In this document: positions 41,061-50,737 of the stretch, in pieces | How positions within the stretch are numbered: the first letter of the stretch is position 1 | Layout of the letters: each line of letters opens with the position of its first letter | Assembly (NCBI RefSeq): GCF_004322395.1 | Contig: NZ_SCTW01000050.1 | Coordinates: forward strand, 1 to 64,000 | DNA length: 64,000 bases | Source of the DNA: Methylobacter sp. | GTDB lineage: Bacteria > Pseudomonadota > Gammaproteobacteria > Methylococcales > Methylomonadaceae | Direction: 5' to 3' | Notes under the pieces: generated by a model | The model's input: only the letters and a program-made list of their open reading frames with translations | What the model was told of the DNA's origin: nothing | Database searches by the model: none | Translations under genes and position numbers: made by a program

Positions 41061-41987
41061 ATGCTGCTACGTCCGCTTTCTGACGATGACCGAGATGCAT
41101 ATGCACTGATGTTACATCGCTCATTCAATACTTGGTATAGCGCGCACGGCTGGCCGTCCGATTATTTCGGTTGTGCGCCGGAGCAGACCGGTATTTTTCT
41201 TGATGTTTACAACGACATCAGCCCCGGTGGCAGTATTGCCGCCTTTGATTCCAACAACGGTAAACTCATGGGCGCCTGTTTTTATCATCCACGTGAGCAT
41301 CATGTCAGTCTCGGCGTAATGTCGGTGGATCCTGAATATTTCCATTGTGGGGTAGGGCGGGCGCTGGTCAATCATATTGTCGATTATACCGAGTCGCACC
41401 GGTATGCGGCGCTACGGTTGGTCAGCAGCGCTATGAATATGGATTCATTTTCTCTATACAATCGTTCAGGCTTCATTCCCCGCGGCAGTTATCATGATAT
41501 GGTGCTGCCGGTGCCGGCCAAAGGACTTCAAGTGCATTATCCGCTACGTGATCAGGTACGTGAAGCTGTATCTACTGATGTCGATTCCATGGCAGCGTTG
41601 GAAATGGAAGTTAGCGGCATCAGTCGCGTAAACGATTACCGCTATGCCATCGAAAATCCGCGCGGTGTGTTACAGGCTCTGGTGATCGAAAATAGTAGCG
41701 GAGTTATCGATGGGTTTATGATATCAATCAAACATCCTGCACTTAATATGCTTGGGCCTTGCGTGTCGCGTAGCGAAAAAGCAGCATTGGCGTTATTGCT
41801 GCACGCGACAGAGCGTTTTCGATGCGCAACGCCGCTGTTTGTAGTTCCGGTGGAGAAGCGTGAGCTGGTAGAAACGCTTTACGATTGGGGCGCGCGTAAT
41901 GTGGAAACGCACCTGTTTCAAGTGCGAGGCAAGTTTCAAGCATTTAATGGGGTGAGTTTGCCAAGCTTTTTGCCGGAAACCGGTTGA
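41061..41987 (+). CDS. GNAT-family N-acetyltransferase
   Basis: VMSVDPEYFHCGVGRALVNHIVDYTESHRYAALRLVSSAMNMDSFSLYNRSGFIPRG. Confidence 0.85.
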   Translation: MLLRPLSDDDRDAYALMLHRSFNTWYSAHGWPSDYFGCAPEQTGIFLDVYNDISPGGSIAAFDSNNGKLMGACFYHPREHHVSLGVMSVDPEYFHCGVGRALVNHIVDYTESHRYAALRLVSSAMNMDSFSLYNRSGFIPRGSYHDMVLPVPAKGLQVHYPLRDQVREAVSTDVDSMAALEMEVSGISRVNDYRYAIENPRGVLQALVIENSSGVIDGFMISIKHPALNMLGPCVSRSEKAALALLLHATERFRCATPLFVVPVEKRELVETLYDWGARNVETHLFQVRGKFQAFNGVSLPSFLPETG

Positions 41988-42040
41988 GCCGCACGCATCG
42001 AATAACATAAATCTGCCTGGAGCGGATTTATGTTTACCGG

Positions 42041-43447
42041 CTATTTTGTGCCCATACGAATTTTAATGATAGGACTCACACCAGTGTTTTCTTTTAATGA
42101 AATGATGTTGTTAATTATTTTTTGATCCACAATACAGTTTCTAATATAAGGTTTACCTTCAAAATAGACGCTAACCACTTCCATACCGGGTTTTAGTTGT
42201 ATCCATGTGATTTCAATAATCGGGTTGCGCTCCATAAAAGTATTACTTTGCGGTCCGCCAACTAGCCTGCTGTTCCTCCATGATTTTTTAACCACAGGGA
42301 GTTCCGCTTCTTCTTCAAAAGTTTGATCTGCTTTGAGTGTTTTAATGAAAGTATCGATAACATCAGGATCGTAATAGCTTTCTTTTCGACTAATTAATTG
42401 ACTGACCGCAGTATTAACAGACATTACTTCACCTGTCATTGAACCCTCAAGATAGGCGATATAATCGCCTACCACATTTAGAATGCGAGATCCCAGCGGA
42501 ATCTTTTCCTTAGCCAGACCGTCGGGAAAGCCTGAGCCGTCATAGCGTTCGTATTGATGCCGAATTAAAATGGAAGCGCCTTTTAATTGAGTCAATCCCT
42601 TCAATAAAGCCTCACCTTCTACCGCATGCCTTAAATAGCGGCGTACGTCGGCAAGAGGTATTGAGTAATAAGGCTCTGCCAGCAAATTGTCCGGCAAACT
42701 CATCTTGCCAATTTGTATCAGCAATCCGGCATAAAAAATATTTTGCTTCTCCTCTTCATTCATGCCCAGTTCGCGCGCAACCAGTAAAGCTTTTTCTGCG
42801 ACATATTTTGACTGTCCACTTTTAATGCCGGGGCGCATTTCAATAATACGCGAGAATGCCTTAATCGAATCAATATATTGCTTTTTCAGATTCTTATTTG
42901 CCCGGTCAAGATGCTTCATAGCATTGCTGAGTTGTTCGGTACGTTGATCGACTTTTTCTTCCAGGTGTTCGTTGAGTTCTTTTAATTCTTTATTTTGCTG
43001 ATGAACTATATCGGATAAACGGTCCCGTTCTTCGCGCAGGCGCTTTTGTTCCAAGGCATTGCGAACCAGTAGCTTAAGTTCTTCATCATTCCAGGGTTTA
43101 TTGCAATGATTGTAAATACGCCCATTATTGACGGCATCAATCGTTGATTGAAAATCGGCATAGCCGGTCAGTAAAATACGGATGGTCTCCGGCCATTGCA
43201 TGAAAACCTGGGTTAAAAATTCCGCACCGTTCATTTCCGGCATACGCATATCGGAAACAACTAGGTCAACGGTATTTTGCCGTAATATTTCCAGACCTTC
43301 TGCACCGCTTGAGGCGAAGTAGGTGATATATTGTTCATTATGAAATAAGCGGCGCAGGGCTTTAAGCACGTTCGCTTCATCATCGACAAACAATATCGCG
43401 CTAGCTTTATCGTTAGCAACGTTTGACAGATCGGTCGGCATAATCAC
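42041..43447 (-). CDS. Response regulator with degenerate HD-GYP-like output
   Basis: REC SAILFVDDEANVLKALRRLF; output has LIQIGKMSLPDNLL in place of HDIGK and IRHQYERYDGSGFPDGLAKEKIPLGSRIL. Confidence 0.85.
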   Translation of the reverse strand: MIMPTDLSNVANDKASAILFVDDEANVLKALRRLFHNEQYITYFASSGAEGLEILRQNTVDLVVSDMRMPEMNGAEFLTQVFMQWPETIRILLTGYADFQSTIDAVNNGRIYNHCNKPWNDEELKLLVRNALEQKRLREERDRLSDIVHQQNKELKELNEHLEEKVDQRTEQLSNAMKHLDRANKNLKKQYIDSIKAFSRIIEMRPGIKSGQSKYVAEKALLVARELGMNEEEKQNIFYAGLLIQIGKMSLPDNLLAEPYYSIPLADVRRYLRHAVEGEALLKGLTQLKGASILIRHQYERYDGSGFPDGLAKEKIPLGSRILNVVGDYIAYLEGSMTGEVMSVNTAVSQLISRKESYYDPDVIDTFIKTLKADQTFEEEAELPVVKKSWRNSRLVGGPQSNTFMERNPIIEITWIQLKPGMEVVSVYFEGKPYIRNCIVDQKIINNIISLKENTGVSPIIKIRMGTK

Positions 43448-43544
43448 TCCAGCTCCATTATTTCAATCAATTTGATCGGCAATAATAAACATTGCCAAAT
43501 GGAATTATGCAAAACTTTTACTTGCCAATTTGCTGTTTTCATTA

Positions 43545-45356
43545 TCAATACTGATTGTTTTGTGTCATTAACGATTCAAACTGCTCAATCAACACCGGTT
43601 TGCTGAACAAAAAACCTTGATAGGTCAAACAGTTATGTTGTTCAAGAAATTTACGTTGTTCTTCAGTCTCCACACCTTCCGCGATAACTTCCATGTTTAA
43701 ATTGTTGCTCATGCCGATGATCGTTTGCACAATCACGGCATCGGTGGTTTGTACGCCGATGTTGCGCACGAAGGATTGATCAATTTTGAGTTGGTTGAGC
43801 GGTAATTGTGTCAGATAGGATAGTGACGAATAGCCTGTACCGAAGTCATCCATCGAAAAGTGCACGCCAATTTCGCGAAGTGCTTTCATCTTGAAGATGG
43901 TGTTATCGATATTATCGAGTAGCAGAGTTTCCGTCAGTTCCAGCTTAAGTCTTTTAGGGTTGATGGCGCTATGGTGTAAAATTCGACACACTTGTTCCAC
44001 AAAATCGGCCAAATGAAACTGTTTTGCGCTCACGTTGACGGCAAGTTGTAAATGTTGGGTATGGATACTGCTTTCCCAGATTTTGATCTGTGCGCAAGCC
44101 GTTTCCAAAACCCATTGCCCAATGGGCAATATCAAGTCGGTTTCCTCTGCTAGGGGAATAAAACATAATGGGGAGAGTAATCCACGTTGTGAATGATCCC
44201 AGCGAATCAATGCCTCAGCGCCAATGATTTTGCCTTTGTGGTTAACCTGTGGTTGATAATAAAGTTTGAACTGGTTTTCTGCTAATGCCAAGCGCAAATC
44301 TGTTTCCAGTGCAACGCGGAAAGTAAGATTGGCTTGCACTTGCGGATCAAAGAAGCATAAAGTATTGCGGCCGGCCGTCTTAGCCTGATACATGGCAATA
44401 TCAGCCTGTTTCAATAGTTCTTCCTTAGACTGGTCGCGATCACTAAAAAAAGCGATGCCGATACTGGCAGTGCAACGATAATCGTGTGAAGCAAGCTGGT
44501 AAGGCTGATTGATGATATTCAAAATTTTATTGCCAATGGCTTCGGCTTGTACCGCCGCTTCAAGGCCCTGTTTACTCAACTCCTCCAGTATCACCACGAA
44601 TTCATCGCCACTCAGACGAGCAATGGTGTCGCCTTCGCGCACACAAGAGCGAAGACGTTGTGTAATCTGTTGTAGCAGCAAGTCACCCATGTCATGGCCG
44701 ATAGTATCGTTGAGTGTCTTAAAATTATCCAGGTCAATAAATAATAAAGCTCCCATCCGTCCGCTACGTGCGCTGAAAACCAATGCCTGCTTTATCCGGT
44801 CGTAGAGAAGCCGCCGATTAGCCAGACCGGTGAGCTGGTCATAAAACGCCAGATGTTCGACTTTTTCTTCCAGGTGTTCGTTGAGTTCTTTTAATTCTTT
44901 ATTTTGCTGATGAACTATATCGGATAAACGGTCCCGTTCTTCGCGCAGGCGCTTTTGTTCTAAGGCATTGCGAACCAGTAATTTAAGTTCCTCATCATTC
45001 CAGGGCTTATTGCAATAATTGTAAATACGCCCGTTATTGACAGCATTAATCGTTGATTGAAAATCGGCATAGCCGGTCAGTAAAATGCGGATGGTCTCCG
45101 GCCATTGCATGAATACCTGGGTTAAAAATTCCGCACCGTTCATTTCCGGCATACGCATATCGGAAATAACTAAGTCAACGGTATTTTGCCGTAATATTTC
45201 CAGACCTTCTGCACCGCTTGAGGCAAAGTAGGTGATATATTGTCCATTATGAAATAAGCGGCGTAGGGCTTTAAGCACATTCGCTTCATCATCGACAAAC
45301 AATATAACGCTAGCTTTATCGTTAGCAACGTTTGACAGATCAGTCAGCATAATCAC
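43545..45356 (-). CDS. Response regulator with GGDEF and EAL domains
   Basis: REC + coiled coil; LTGLANRRLLYDRI, ARLSGDEFVVIL; GAEALIRWDHSQRGLLSP; DDFGTGYSSLSYL. Confidence 0.94.
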   Translation of the reverse strand: MIMLTDLSNVANDKASVILFVDDEANVLKALRRLFHNGQYITYFASSGAEGLEILRQNTVDLVISDMRMPEMNGAEFLTQVFMQWPETIRILLTGYADFQSTINAVNNGRIYNYCNKPWNDEELKLLVRNALEQKRLREERDRLSDIVHQQNKELKELNEHLEEKVEHLAFYDQLTGLANRRLLYDRIKQALVFSARSGRMGALLFIDLDNFKTLNDTIGHDMGDLLLQQITQRLRSCVREGDTIARLSGDEFVVILEELSKQGLEAAVQAEAIGNKILNIINQPYQLASHDYRCTASIGIAFFSDRDQSKEELLKQADIAMYQAKTAGRNTLCFFDPQVQANLTFRVALETDLRLALAENQFKLYYQPQVNHKGKIIGAEALIRWDHSQRGLLSPLCFIPLAEETDLILPIGQWVLETACAQIKIWESSIHTQHLQLAVNVSAKQFHLADFVEQVCRILHHSAINPKRLKLELTETLLLDNIDNTIFKMKALREIGVHFSMDDFGTGYSSLSYLTQLPLNQLKIDQSFVRNIGVQTTDAVIVQTIIGMSNNLNMEVIAEGVETEEQRKFLEQHNCLTYQGFLFSKPVLIEQFESLMTQNNQY

Positions 45357-45389
45357 TCCAACTTTATTCTAATTGGCTTAATCACCAGT

Positions 45390-47180
45390 TTACGCATTTT
45401 CAATATTCGCTCCGGCAATAGGTAAGACAACCCGAAATGTCGTTCCCTGACCTAATTGGCTGGTCAGTTGAATTTCTCCCTGATGTTTTTTGATAATATT
45501 ATAGGAAACCGAAAGGCCTAATCCTGTCCCTTTACCGACCGGCTTGGTAGTAAAAAAGGGATCAAAAATTTTACTCTGATGCTCAGGGGCTATGCCTTTG
45601 CCGGTATCGCTGATCTCTACCCATGCGTGATCATTTATTGTTCCGGTACGTAAGGTGATAATGCCTTCGTTTTCAATAGCGTGGGCCGCATTGACTAATA
45701 AATTCATAAACACCTGATTAAGCTGGTGCGGCAAGCATTTTATTTCAGGCAAGTCGCCAAATTCTTTGACAATTTTTGCCTTGTATTTAATTTCGTTGTT
45801 AACAATATTGAGTGTGGTCTCAAGACCTACGTGTAAATCAGTCCATTGCCAGTCATCGTCACTACCAAGATGAGAGAAGTCTTTAAGATCCTGAACAATT
45901 TTCTTCACCCGTGTCGCGCCTTCATGAGATTCTTCCAATAAATCGAGTACGTCAGTCTTTAGAAATTCCAGATCTATTTTTTGTTTAAAGGCGTTAATTT
46001 GTGCGAGTTGCTCGGTATTGACGCTCGTGGCTTCAGATTTTTCGTAAATCGCCACCAGTGCCAGCAAATGATCAATGTAATTTTTTAAGGAGGTCAGATT
46101 GGAGTTGATATAGCCAATAGGATTATTAATTTCATGCGCCACGCCGGCGGCCAATTGACCGATAGACGCCATTTTCTCAGATTGCAACAGTTGCGTTTGC
46201 GCTTCTTTTAATTGAATGTTCAGCAGCAACTGTTGGTTTTTTTCAGATTCCAAGGTTCGGTTAATTTCGATGAGTTCCTGGGTGCGCTTTTCAACTTCTT
46301 CTTCTAATTGTGCATTACTGCGAGCGAGCACTGTTTCGGCTTGTTTTTGCGAGGTAATGTCCATGCCGCAGCCCATTAAGCCGGCAAAGTTTCCGTTTTT
46401 TTGCACTCTGGGAGCGGCTGTTTCATAGATCCAGGTGATTTTGCCGCTAGTGCTCAGCAAACGGTATTGAATTTTGAATTTGCTGCGTTCCTCAGCTGCA
46501 CGAATGTAGGTTTGGGTCACTTTGTCCCGATCCTCGGGATGAATGGCGTCTAGCCATTGTTCGCGGTTGGGTATCTCGGGCGGTAAATTAAAAGTGGCAA
46601 ACCAAAAGTGATTGCAAAATATCGGCATATGATTAGTATTGGTAATCCAGATTAATGCGGAAATATTTTCGGCTAATTCCTTAAAGCGGCTTTCACTTTC
46701 GCGTAAGGCCGAATATAGACTGCTCTGCATAATTTCATGGTGTTCTTGTTTATCGATGCTGATTTGTGCCGCATCAATGCCGTTAATAAGGCTGAGCGCC
46801 ATTTGTTTATCGGTACTGAGGATATGGTGGTAAAGCCAGTTGACCAAGTAGTCCATTAAGTCATCCGAAAGAGCATTAATATCGGCCTCGGCTTCGCGCT
46901 GGACCGTTATCATTTTTGCGACAAATTCTTTATGCCCCGCTTCATGTACGGCATATATTGTTGGATTAAACTTTGCAGCCGATATCAGTTGTTCTTCATG
47001 CTGAAAGTGGTACACCGTATAATCAATTAAGTTATCTACAATTTTGATAATGGTGTCGCGGTCAGCGCCAATGGCGACAGCTTCGTCCAATTGATTGGCT
47101 AAATCGATAAGATGTTTATGTTGTTTGTCAACGGAGTCTATACCTAGCACCAGTTGATCATTCCAATTCAAAATGGCCAT
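45390..47180 (-). CDS. Bacteriohemerythrin-PAS sensor histidine kinase
   Basis: N-terminal WNDQLVLGIDSVDKQHKHLIDLANQLDEA...YHFQHEEQLISAAKFNPTIYAVHEAGHKEF; kinase GVAHEINNPIGYINSNL; GTGLGLSVSYNIIKKHQG. Confidence 0.93.
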   Translation of the reverse strand: MAILNWNDQLVLGIDSVDKQHKHLIDLANQLDEAVAIGADRDTIIKIVDNLIDYTVYHFQHEEQLISAAKFNPTIYAVHEAGHKEFVAKMITVQREAEADINALSDDLMDYLVNWLYHHILSTDKQMALSLINGIDAAQISIDKQEHHEIMQSSLYSALRESESRFKELAENISALIWITNTNHMPIFCNHFWFATFNLPPEIPNREQWLDAIHPEDRDKVTQTYIRAAEERSKFKIQYRLLSTSGKITWIYETAAPRVQKNGNFAGLMGCGMDITSQKQAETVLARSNAQLEEEVEKRTQELIEINRTLESEKNQQLLLNIQLKEAQTQLLQSEKMASIGQLAAGVAHEINNPIGYINSNLTSLKNYIDHLLALVAIYEKSEATSVNTEQLAQINAFKQKIDLEFLKTDVLDLLEESHEGATRVKKIVQDLKDFSHLGSDDDWQWTDLHVGLETTLNIVNNEIKYKAKIVKEFGDLPEIKCLPHQLNQVFMNLLVNAAHAIENEGIITLRTGTINDHAWVEISDTGKGIAPEHQSKIFDPFFTTKPVGKGTGLGLSVSYNIIKKHQGEIQLTSQLGQGTTFRVVLPIAGANIENA

Positions 47181-47252
47181 GTTATTTTTAAGAAATTTAA
47201 GAACGATATGTTATGTATTATGGCACAATCCTTTGACCACATATTTTTCTGT

Positions 47253-48071
47253 TTAACATAAGACTAGCATTTGATCAGCAAACTGTTGTCCGCTATTAGC
47301 GCAATATACTGCTTGGTTTAATGAAATGTTGAGTATATCAAGAGCGGAGTGAATGGATTCGTCTTTCTCCAAAGCGGATTCATCGGATTGTTCGATTTTA
47401 TGAATCAATAAATTGGCTACATAGACCAGCAACCCGAGCGACTTGAGTGAGCCGGGTACAGGCGGGGTTTCGTGCTGCTCGATAGCTTCTTGAATAGCTA
47501 CTGGGAGATTCCAGTGCTGCCCCGCCTTGCCGCCTATTTCCCCATGATCAAAGCCTAATATGCGTTGTTCCGTTTCTATCAGGGGGGAGGCGGGCTCATT
47601 AAAAATTCGGATGAATTCATCAGGAAACAGTAGAAAAATCACCAGACGCCCAATGTCATGTAATAATCCTGCTGTGAAGGCAAATTCAGGACTATTACCG
47701 GTATAGCCTGCAAGTTGTCGAGTGCATTCGGCAACGGCCATGCTGTGATGCCAGAGTTGGCGATGATCAAAGTCTTTGTGTTGTGTAGACAGCACGTTTG
47801 AAAAACAAATACTAAGCAACAGGTCTCTTATTCGGTTAAGACCCAGTAATACAATAGCTTCGCGCAAAGAGCCTATTTCCCTGAACATACCGTAGAAAGG
47901 TGAATTAGCAATACGTAAAATCCGTATTGCTATGGATGGATCCTGAACGATCTTATCAACCAGTGCCGTCAGATTCTGTTCATTATCAATTTGTTGTATT
48001 GCCTCTATAAGCAATACCGGCATTGTTGGTAAATTAGACAAATGCACAAGTTTATTTTTTAAGGTGAGCAT
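47253..48071 (-). CDS. HDOD-domain protein
   Basis: LPTMPVLLIEAIQQIDNEQ...SIAIRILRIANSPFYGM; FTAGLLHDIGRLVIFLLFPDEF. Confidence 0.9.
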   Translation of the reverse strand: MLTLKNKLVHLSNLPTMPVLLIEAIQQIDNEQNLTALVDKIVQDPSIAIRILRIANSPFYGMFREIGSLREAIVLLGLNRIRDLLLSICFSNVLSTQHKDFDHRQLWHHSMAVAECTRQLAGYTGNSPEFAFTAGLLHDIGRLVIFLLFPDEFIRIFNEPASPLIETEQRILGFDHGEIGGKAGQHWNLPVAIQEAIEQHETPPVPGSLKSLGLLVYVANLLIHKIEQSDESALEKDESIHSALDILNISLNQAVYCANSGQQFADQMLVLC

Positions 48072-48084
48072 TTTAACGATCCTT

Positions 48085-48930
48085 TCAATTTTTTAACGGC
48101 GACAATGCAATAATGGTTCCTTTCGATTGGCTGGTGTCTCCCATTGCGCTTATTAATACATGCGTGGAAACACTTTCATTCAAGGCTACAATACCGCCAT
48201 CATACTGAGCAAAGTTACTGGAATAGGCTTTTTGTAATAATTGCAATAAAGCCTCGGGTAAAGCTTCGCCAGCTATAAGACCGAGCAAACAGGCATTGGG
48301 AGCGCGGCAGAAAAGAGCCTCGGCGCGTCGGTTGGACGCTACTATCATATTGTGTTCGTCAATACCGATGATGCCTATCGGTAAATGCTCAAGAATTTCC
48401 TGTGAAATTTGCAATAAATTAATACTATGCATAATTTCACGGGTTTTATCGACCACTTTTTGCTCAAGGTTTTGATTGAGCATGGAAAGCTCGTCATTGG
48501 TAGACTGAAGTTCTAAGGTTAAACGCAAATTTTCCTGTTCCATTTCATAGTGCTGAAATGCATTGCGGATGTTATCCCGAAGCAAATCGTCATCCCAGGG
48601 TTTGGTTAAAAATTTATAAATCGCACCTTCATTAATGGCGCTGGTGACTGATTCAAGTTCGGTATAGCCGGACAAGACAATGCGTAATGTCTTAGGATAA
48701 AGTGTTTTAACCTTACGTAGAAATTCCACGCCGGTCATGTGCGGCATGCGTTGATCGGCAATGATGACGCCCACTTCGTGCATTGCCAATAAGGCAAGCC
48801 CTTCTTCACCGCTATTGGCGGTCAGGATGGTATAATTATCACATCGTAAAGTGCGCTTAAGAGCATTAATGATGTTAATTTCATCATCCACCAGCAGAAT
48901 GATGCGGGAGATTTGTGGTATCTCTGTCAT
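48085..48930 (-). CDS. Response regulator with PAS-like C-terminus
   Basis: RIILLVDDEINIINALKRTLRCDNYTILTANSGEEGLALL; C-terminal EHLPIGIIGIDEHNMIVASNRRAEALF. Confidence 0.9.
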   Translation of the reverse strand: MTEIPQISRIILLVDDEINIINALKRTLRCDNYTILTANSGEEGLALLAMHEVGVIIADQRMPHMTGVEFLRKVKTLYPKTLRIVLSGYTELESVTSAINEGAIYKFLTKPWDDDLLRDNIRNAFQHYEMEQENLRLTLELQSTNDELSMLNQNLEQKVVDKTREIMHSINLLQISQEILEHLPIGIIGIDEHNMIVASNRRAEALFCRAPNACLLGLIAGEALPEALLQLLQKAYSSNFAQYDGGIVALNESVSTHVLISAMGDTSQSKGTIIALSPLKN

Positions 48931-49671
48931 AAGCGGATCTCGTGTGTATTTCAGAGCTCACCATTTAAGCTAAAATAAAAATAGCGCAGGAGGGCTTCGA
49001 AAAAGTCAAAATCAGGATGGTTTCTACCGAATCAATTTTTGTTTTCACGTAGCGCGTGGAAAAGTGTATTTATACAAAATCAATATCCACGCACTTGCTA
49101 GCAGACTCAGGGGCTCTTATGGGGCAGGCTTGGCGCCTGGAGTCGATGAAATCGGCCATTAACCATTTAGGTTAATGATAATCAAACCATCTGATACTCA
49201 ATTTACTTTGATAAAATTAGACTCTTCTATTTTCAGGGTCCCAAGTATAGCACTTCAAATTGCCCGTACACCAGATTTGACTATATCTCGATCTCGTTGG
49301 ACTTGTCGTCTCACTGTGGTCAGCGTCAAAACCAACCGTGCCTTGGCCGCAAAAGGATAGATAGCGAGATTGCCCTGTAGCGATATGTGTTGAGGAGTTG
49401 CCTTCTGATTTTTCAAGAGCTGCTGCAAACAGCAGAGCATTTGTGAGGCGCAGTATCGTTAACAGACACAAGCGCGAACTGGCGGAATTCTTGACGATTA
49501 AGGGTATATTATGGAAATGCAGCTAATTCAAGTGTGAGGCAGATGGAAATATTTAACGGGGAGAGTAAGTTTACAAGATTTTTGCTTGAGTGGAGGATCA
49601 AGGGATTCATCCTGATAATCAGTGTTGAATCCCTTTTGTTCAATTAATTAAATGTTTCACGACAGATAAAA

Positions 49672-50082
49672 TTACCATCTTCCCCTAGAGCTATCGCCTA
49701 CTTCATTGCCTAGAAAGGAACCGGCAGCAGCGCCTAATCCGGTGGCAAGAGGGTCGCCACTACCCAGTTCATAGCCGAAAACGCTACCTATTACACCTCC
49801 AGCCAATCCTTGGTGAGAACGTGGATCGCGAGGATACTGTGCTTGCCGCTGATAATAATTAACTTGCGGTTGAGGGTAATAGTTAATTTGCGGTGCAGGA
49901 TAGTAGTTAATCTGTGGTTGAGGGTAATAGTCATGGTGGTGATGATGTCCCCAGCCGTGGCCATGGTGTCCCCAACCGTGACCGTGGCCATGATGCCTCC
50001 AATGATCACCGTCAGCGTAAGATAGCGGTGAAAACAGGATTGCAGCGGTAGTTAATTGAATTAAAAAAAGTAATTTTTTCAT
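49672..50082 (-). CDS. His-rich secreted glycine-zipper (2TM-like) protein
   Basis: Signal peptide MKKLLFLIQLTTAAILFSPLSYA; HWRHHGHGHGWGHHGHGWGHHHHH; INYYPxPQ repeats; GLAGGVIGSVFGYELGSGDPLATGLGAAAGSFLGNEVG. Confidence 0.8.
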   Translation of the reverse strand: MKKLLFLIQLTTAAILFSPLSYADGDHWRHHGHGHGWGHHGHGWGHHHHHDYYPQPQINYYPAPQINYYPQPQVNYYQRQAQYPRDPRSHQGLAGGVIGSVFGYELGSGDPLATGLGAAAGSFLGNEVGDSSRGRW

Positions 50083-50154
50083 GGAATTTTTCCTTTGAAT
50101 CATATGATTCGATGTTCGGTTAACAAAACAAGCTTGTCGGTATATCAAATTCGA

Positions 50155-50466
50155 TTAATGTCTTCCAGCGACTCCATTGCCGAGGTAAGAGCCTGCGGCA
50201 GCTCCCAGTCCGGTAGCGATAGGGTCGCCGTTACCTATTTCGTAACCTAAAACGCTACCTACAACGCCACCGGCCAAACCCTGATGGGAGCGCGGATCCT
50301 GATAGTTCGAATGTCGAGGATGCTCAGGGTAATATCTATCTTCCGAATGATGATGTTTATGATGCCCTTTGCCATGACCGCGACCTTCACCTCCCGATGC
50401 GTAGGATGCAGATGAATAAATGATTGCAAATGCACACAGCGGGATTAAAAAAAACGATTTTTTCAT
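50155..50466 (-). CDS. Secreted glycine-zipper protein, paralogue of 49672-50082
   Basis: MKKSFFLIPLCAFAIIYSSASYASGGEGRGHGKGHHKHHHSED...DPRSHQGLAGGVVGSVLGYEIGNGDPIATGLGAAAGSYLGN. Confidence 0.8.
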   Translation of the reverse strand: MKKSFFLIPLCAFAIIYSSASYASGGEGRGHGKGHHKHHHSEDRYYPEHPRHSNYQDPRSHQGLAGGVVGSVLGYEIGNGDPIATGLGAAAGSYLGNGVAGRH

Positions 50467-50737
50467 AGTGATCTTCCTTAAAAAATTATTCTGTTTGAGT
50501 TCTATCTTGAGTCGGCAAAGGCAGGTTAGCCAGTGATAAACTTTGGATTCATATTATTCGCTTTAACCTTAATGGCTGCTTAATAAATGCAGCTGTTTGA
50601 TGGGCGATGTTAAAAGCTACATTCGAGTCATATCCCGCTTCATATAACAATTAATTGCCGGAATAATTCCTCTGGGTCGCTTATAATATTAGCCTACTTG
50701 AATCATTATTTACCCAATCTTAATGGTATCTTAATAA

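Noticed and set aside
49175-49471. Overlapping short ORFs in the 48.96-49.67 kb spacer
   Set aside because: Short, mutually overlapping, no domain recognised; probably non-coding or decayed sequence.
49840-50005. Short tandem repeats resembling a CRISPR or minisatellite
   Set aside because: They encode the INYYPxPQ and HGHGWG peptide repeats of the His-rich protein; no regular spacers. No CRISPR array was seen in the window.
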